From positions 1 to 14,390 of the forward strand of contig CAYRIK010000044.1 of the NCBI GenBank assembly GCA_964424345.1: a stretch of 14,390 nucleotides of DNA, given 5' to 3'. The stretch comes from RGIG6307 sp964424345 (GTDB taxonomy: Bacteria; Bacillota; Clostridia; Lachnospirales; Lachnospiraceae). Under the pieces are notes generated by a model. That model was given only the letters and a program-made list of their open reading frames with translations. It was not told where the DNA came from and made no database searches. A program made the position numbers and the translations under genes. Below, in pieces: positions 12,824 through 14,390 of the stretch; position 1 is the stretch's first letter; each line of letters starts with the position of its first letter.

Positions 12824-13507
12824 CTAAGCCTGAACTCTAACGGTTTCTTTGATTGTTACTAAAGCTTTCTTAGGTCCTGGAACTGCGCCCTTTACTAAGA
12901 TTAAGTTCTTATCAGCGTCAACTCTAACTACTGCTAAGTTCTGAACTGTAACTTTCTCGCATCCCATGTGACCTGGCATACCTTTGCCCTTGAATACACG
13001 GCTTGGAGAAGAACAAGCACCGTTAGAACCCTGATGACGATGGAACTTGGAACCGTGTGCCATAGGTCCTCTGTGCTGACCTAATCTCTTAATAGCACCC
13101 TGGAATCCTTTACCCTTAGAAATAGCAGACACATCAATCTTGTCGCCAGCTGCGAAGATGTCAGCTGTGATTTCTGCGCCTAATGTATATTCTTCAGCGT
13201 TTTCGAATTTGAATTCTCTTACGTATCTCTTGCAAGAAACACCTGCTTTTGCGAAGTGACCCTGCTGAGCCTTATTTACACCATGTCTGTGAACGATTTC
13301 TTTCTTACCGCTCTTATCTTTGATGTTTTCTTTTGCCTTCTTATCAACAAAACCAACCTGAACTGCAGCGTAACCGTCGTTTTCAACAGTCTTAATCTGA
13401 GTTACTACACATGGTCCTGCCTGAAGAACTGTAACTGGTACTAAAGCACCTGTTTCATCAAAAATCTGTGTCATACCGATTTTTGTTGCTAAAATAGCTT
13501 TTTTCAT
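12824..13507 (-). CDS. rplC: 50S ribosomal protein L3 (long form)
   Basis: A 227-residue protein beginning MKKAILATKIGMTQIFDETG. The family signature lies at about residues 124-146 (DVSAISKGKGFQGAIKRLGQ), and the peptidyl-transferase-facing loop at about 155-180 has GSNGACSSPSRVFKGKGMPG. L3 starts 50S assembly with L24. It is longer than the common 206-212 residues. The excess is at about residues 60-85, after VGFVDKKAKENI, where a basic segment KSGKKEIVHRHGVNKAQQG is inserted compared with B. subtilis as I recall it. GGGAGG lies before the ATG. The 61-nt gap from rpsJ holds a two-part hairpin (13525-13564). Confidence 0.98.
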   Translation of the reverse strand: MKKAILATKIGMTQIFDETGALVPVTVLQAGPCVVTQIKTVENDGYAAVQVGFVDKKAKENIKDKSGKKEIVHRHGVNKAQQGHFAKAGVSCKRYVREFKFENAEEYTLGAEITADIFAAGDKIDVSAISKGKGFQGAIKRLGQHRGPMAHGSKFHRHQGSNGACSSPSRVFKGKGMPGHMGCEKVTVQNLAVVRVDADKNLILVKGAVPGPKKALVTIKETVRVQA

Positions 13508-13524
13508 GATTTGCCTCCCTTTGT

Positions 13525-13564
13525 TTCTACAGCGGAATGGAACGCGCCATTCATTCTAGTAGAA
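13525..13564 (-). repeat. Intercistronic hairpin between rpsJ and rplC
   Basis: On the minus strand TTCTAC (13564-13559) pairs with GTAGAA (13530-13525), and inside it GAATGG (13552-13547) pairs with CCATTC (13540-13535), separated by an internal loop. The structure fills most of the 61-nt gap and ends just before the GGGAGG of rplC. There is no following U-tract, so it is not a terminator. Confidence 0.55.
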
Positions 13565-13568
13565 GGTA

Positions 13569-13886
13569 TTAGTTATTTTTCATTTTTAAAACAATATTTA
13601 CACCTGCTGGCATTTCCAATCTCTGTAAAGCATCGATTGTCTTCTGGTTAGGTGCAATGATATCGATCAGTCTCTTGTGTGTTCTCTGTTCGAACTGTTC
13701 TCTAGAGTCTTTGTACTTGTGTACCGCTCTAAGAATTGTAACAACTTCCTTCTTTGTTGGAAGTGGTACTGGACCGCTCACCTGAGATCCGTTCTTTTTA
13801 ACTGTTTCGATAATCTTTTTAGCTGATGCATCAACTAACTGATGATCATAAGCCTTTAATGTAATTCTCATTACCTGACTTGCCAT
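13569..13886 (-). CDS. rpsJ: 30S ribosomal protein S10 (NusE)
   Basis: A 105-residue protein beginning MASQVMRITLKAYDHQLVDA, with the S10 signature around VSGPVPLPTKKEVVTILRAVHKYKDSREQFEQRTHKRLIDI (about 40-80). It is part of the 30S head and, as NusE with NusB, of transcription antitermination complexes. The frame is open 29 codons further upstream, but the ATG at 13886 matches the family N-terminus and has AAGGAGG 11 bases before it, so it is chosen. The ribosome-binding site lies in the loop of a hairpin (13890-13915). It is the first gene of the superoperon, after a structured leader and promoter. Confidence 0.98.
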   Translation of the reverse strand: MASQVMRITLKAYDHQLVDASAKKIIETVKKNGSQVSGPVPLPTKKEVVTILRAVHKYKDSREQFEQRTHKRLIDIIAPNQKTIDALQRLEMPAGVNIVLKMKNN

Positions 13887-14164
13887 AAAAAAAGTCGCCT
13901 CCTTTTCGTACTTTTGGGTTTGTAGTACGACAAGTGGTGACTGTACACTCTTCCGTGTGTGTCCTCGTAACACTCACAACTCTAGGACCTAGTCCTACAA
14001 GTGCTCGAGAAATTTCTCACATCGTCTCTATCCGAATGATAGAATCTTAAGTTCCGTACAGTGACTTGTCGCCAAATTCGACTTGACATTCGCTCCATGG
14101 AAAACCCGGTATACACTCTCATGCACCCGGCAACCTCACACTTCATCGCTATCATGCCACAGCA
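13887..14164 (-). ncRNA. Structured 5' leader of the S10 superoperon
   Basis: About 278 nt lie between the predicted transcription start and rpsJ; no convincing ORF occupies them. By eye, a long-range helix forms: CGACAAGT (14071-14064) with ACTTGTCG (13935-13928), then ACTGTAC (14062-14056) with GTACAGT (13946-13940), 15 pairs interrupted by a C/CACC internal loop. It encloses four hairpins: TCTATC/GATAGA (14043-14038/14032-14027), GAGA/TCTC (14018-14015/14010-14007), TAGGAC/GTCCTA (13997-13992/13988-13983) and GTG-a-GTGT/ACAC-a-CAC (13977-13970/13962-13955). Nearer the 5' end, GGCA (14158-14155) can pair with TGCC (14132-14129), and there is a hairpin around 14130-14105. The fold resembles an autogenous ribosomal-protein leader. 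In E. coli L4 controls this operon; the ligand here is unknown. Confidence 0.65.
13890..13915 (-). promoter_or_regulatory. Hairpin presenting the rpsJ ribosome-binding site in its loop
   Basis: AAAAGT (13915-13910) pairs with ACTTTT (13895-13890) and CG (13908-13907) with CG (13897-13896), with one bulged A. The nine-base loop is AAAAGGAGG, so the whole Shine-Dalgarno is in the loop, and the ATG follows three U later. The A/U-rich stem is weak and could open or close with conditions or a bound protein. Confidence 0.5.
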
Positions 14165-14170
14165 ATACAT

Positions 14171-14199
14171 ACTATACACTATGTTTTTTTATTTTGCAA
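14171..14199 (-). promoter_or_regulatory. Promoter of the S10 superoperon
   Basis: On the minus strand TTGCAA (14199-14194) is followed by a 17-base spacer and TATAGT (14176-14171), matching the sigma-A consensus at four of six and five of six positions. A-rich tracts just upstream (14205-14220) resemble an UP element. The predicted start is near 14164. It lies between the terminator of the preceding gene and the structured rpsJ leader, the expected place for the main promoter of the cluster. Confidence 0.75.
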
Positions 14200-14239
14200 G
14201 TACTTTTTTGAAATTTTTTTATTTAAAATTGTTCTTTTA

Positions 14240-14288
14240 TAAATACAAGAAAACGGCTGCCGATACGCTTTTAGCATCGACTGCCGTT
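14240..14288 (-). terminator. Intrinsic terminator of the gene upstream of the S10 operon
   Basis: On the minus strand AACGGC (14288-14283) pairs with GCCGTT (14257-14252). After one A-A mismatch, GTCGAT pairs with ATCGGC (including one G-U), with a further GC/GC at the top around a TAAAA loop. TTTTCTTGTATTT follows. It sits nine bases after the stop codon of the partial gene at 14298, so it ends that unit before the rpsJ promoter. Confidence 0.8.
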
Positions 14289-14297
14289 ATATACTTC

Positions 14298-14390
14298 TTA
14301 TTCTTGTAAAGAAATACTGTTTACACCATAATACTCTGCCATCGTTTGATTAACCAAATGATCTTTATCCGGGAACAAATCTCCAAAATA
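14298..14390 (-). CDS. C-terminal end of an unidentified protein (cut by window edge)
   Basis: The frame open to the right edge reads 30 codons, YFGDLFPDKDHLVNQTMAEY then YGVNSISLQE and a TAA stop, so this is the 3' end of a minus-strand gene. The intrinsic terminator that follows supports a real gene end. I do not recognise the family with confidence. The phrase MAEYYGVNSISL is faintly like the 'AxxYGIPxISL' strand of SGNH/GDSL hydrolases, but there that segment is normally internal, not terminal. No link to translation is visible. Confidence 0.6.
   Translation of the reverse strand, partial: YFGDLFPDKDHLVNQTMAEYYGVNSISLQE

Noticed and set aside
13982..14179. A 65-codon minus-strand frame in the rpsJ leader as a leader peptide
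   Set aside because: No Shine-Dalgarno precedes it, its start would fall upstream of the predicted transcription start, and the region is explained by RNA pairing.

Overview
The window is one long minus-strand ribosomal-protein superoperon, the fused S10-spc-alpha cluster of a low-GC Gram-positive bacterium. Gene order is that of Firmicutes: rpsJ-rplCDWB-rpsS-rplV-rpsC-rplP-rpmC-rpsQ-rplNXE-rpsZ-rpsH-rplFR-rpsE-rpmD-rplO-secY-adk-map-infA-rpmJ-rpsM-rpsK. A zinc-type S14 (rpsZ), a four-cysteine adenylate kinase lid, AT-rich codon use and strong AGGAGG ribosome-binding sites fit Clostridia. The protein sequences and the roomy, structured gene gaps look most like Lachnospiraceae. That family call is a judgement from sequence, not a search result.

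Layout in transcription order (right to left): the last 30 codons of an unrelated minus-strand gene end at 14298, followed by a strong intrinsic terminator (14240-14288). A good sigma-A-type promoter (14171-14199) then starts the superoperon. A leader of about 278 nt precedes rpsJ; I fold it as a 15-bp long-range helix enclosing four hairpins, with the rpsJ Shine-Dalgarno in the loop of a final hairpin. Genes from rpsJ to secY follow mostly with gaps of 1-70 nt or small overlaps. Exceptions are rpsZ-rpsH (149 nt) and rpsH-rplF (128 nt), which hold stable RNA hairpins without U-tracts. After secY lies a perfect 32-nt palindrome plus U-run, a likely (partial) terminator, then adk-map-infA. An inverted repeat and a candidate promoter precede rpmJ. 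Between rpmJ and rpsM is a 418-nt gene-free stretch that folds into many helices with a possible kissing-loop interaction. rpsK is cut by the left edge.

The products act together in ribosome assembly and function (S3, S5, S8, S10, S11, S13, S14, S17, S19; L2-L6, L14-L16, L18, L22-L24, L29, L30, L36). The associated genes serve initiation (IF-1), membrane protein export (SecY), N-terminal methionine removal (MetAP) and adenylate balance (Adk). Two genes shorter than 61 codons, rpmD (4764-4937) and rpmJ (948-1061), were recovered by direct translation.

The coding content is ordinary. What deserves attention is the untranslated RNA: the rpsJ leader, the rpsM leader and the rpsH-rplF element are the best candidates for cis-regulatory ribosomal-protein leaders. 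All folds here were done by eye and need covariation analysis.
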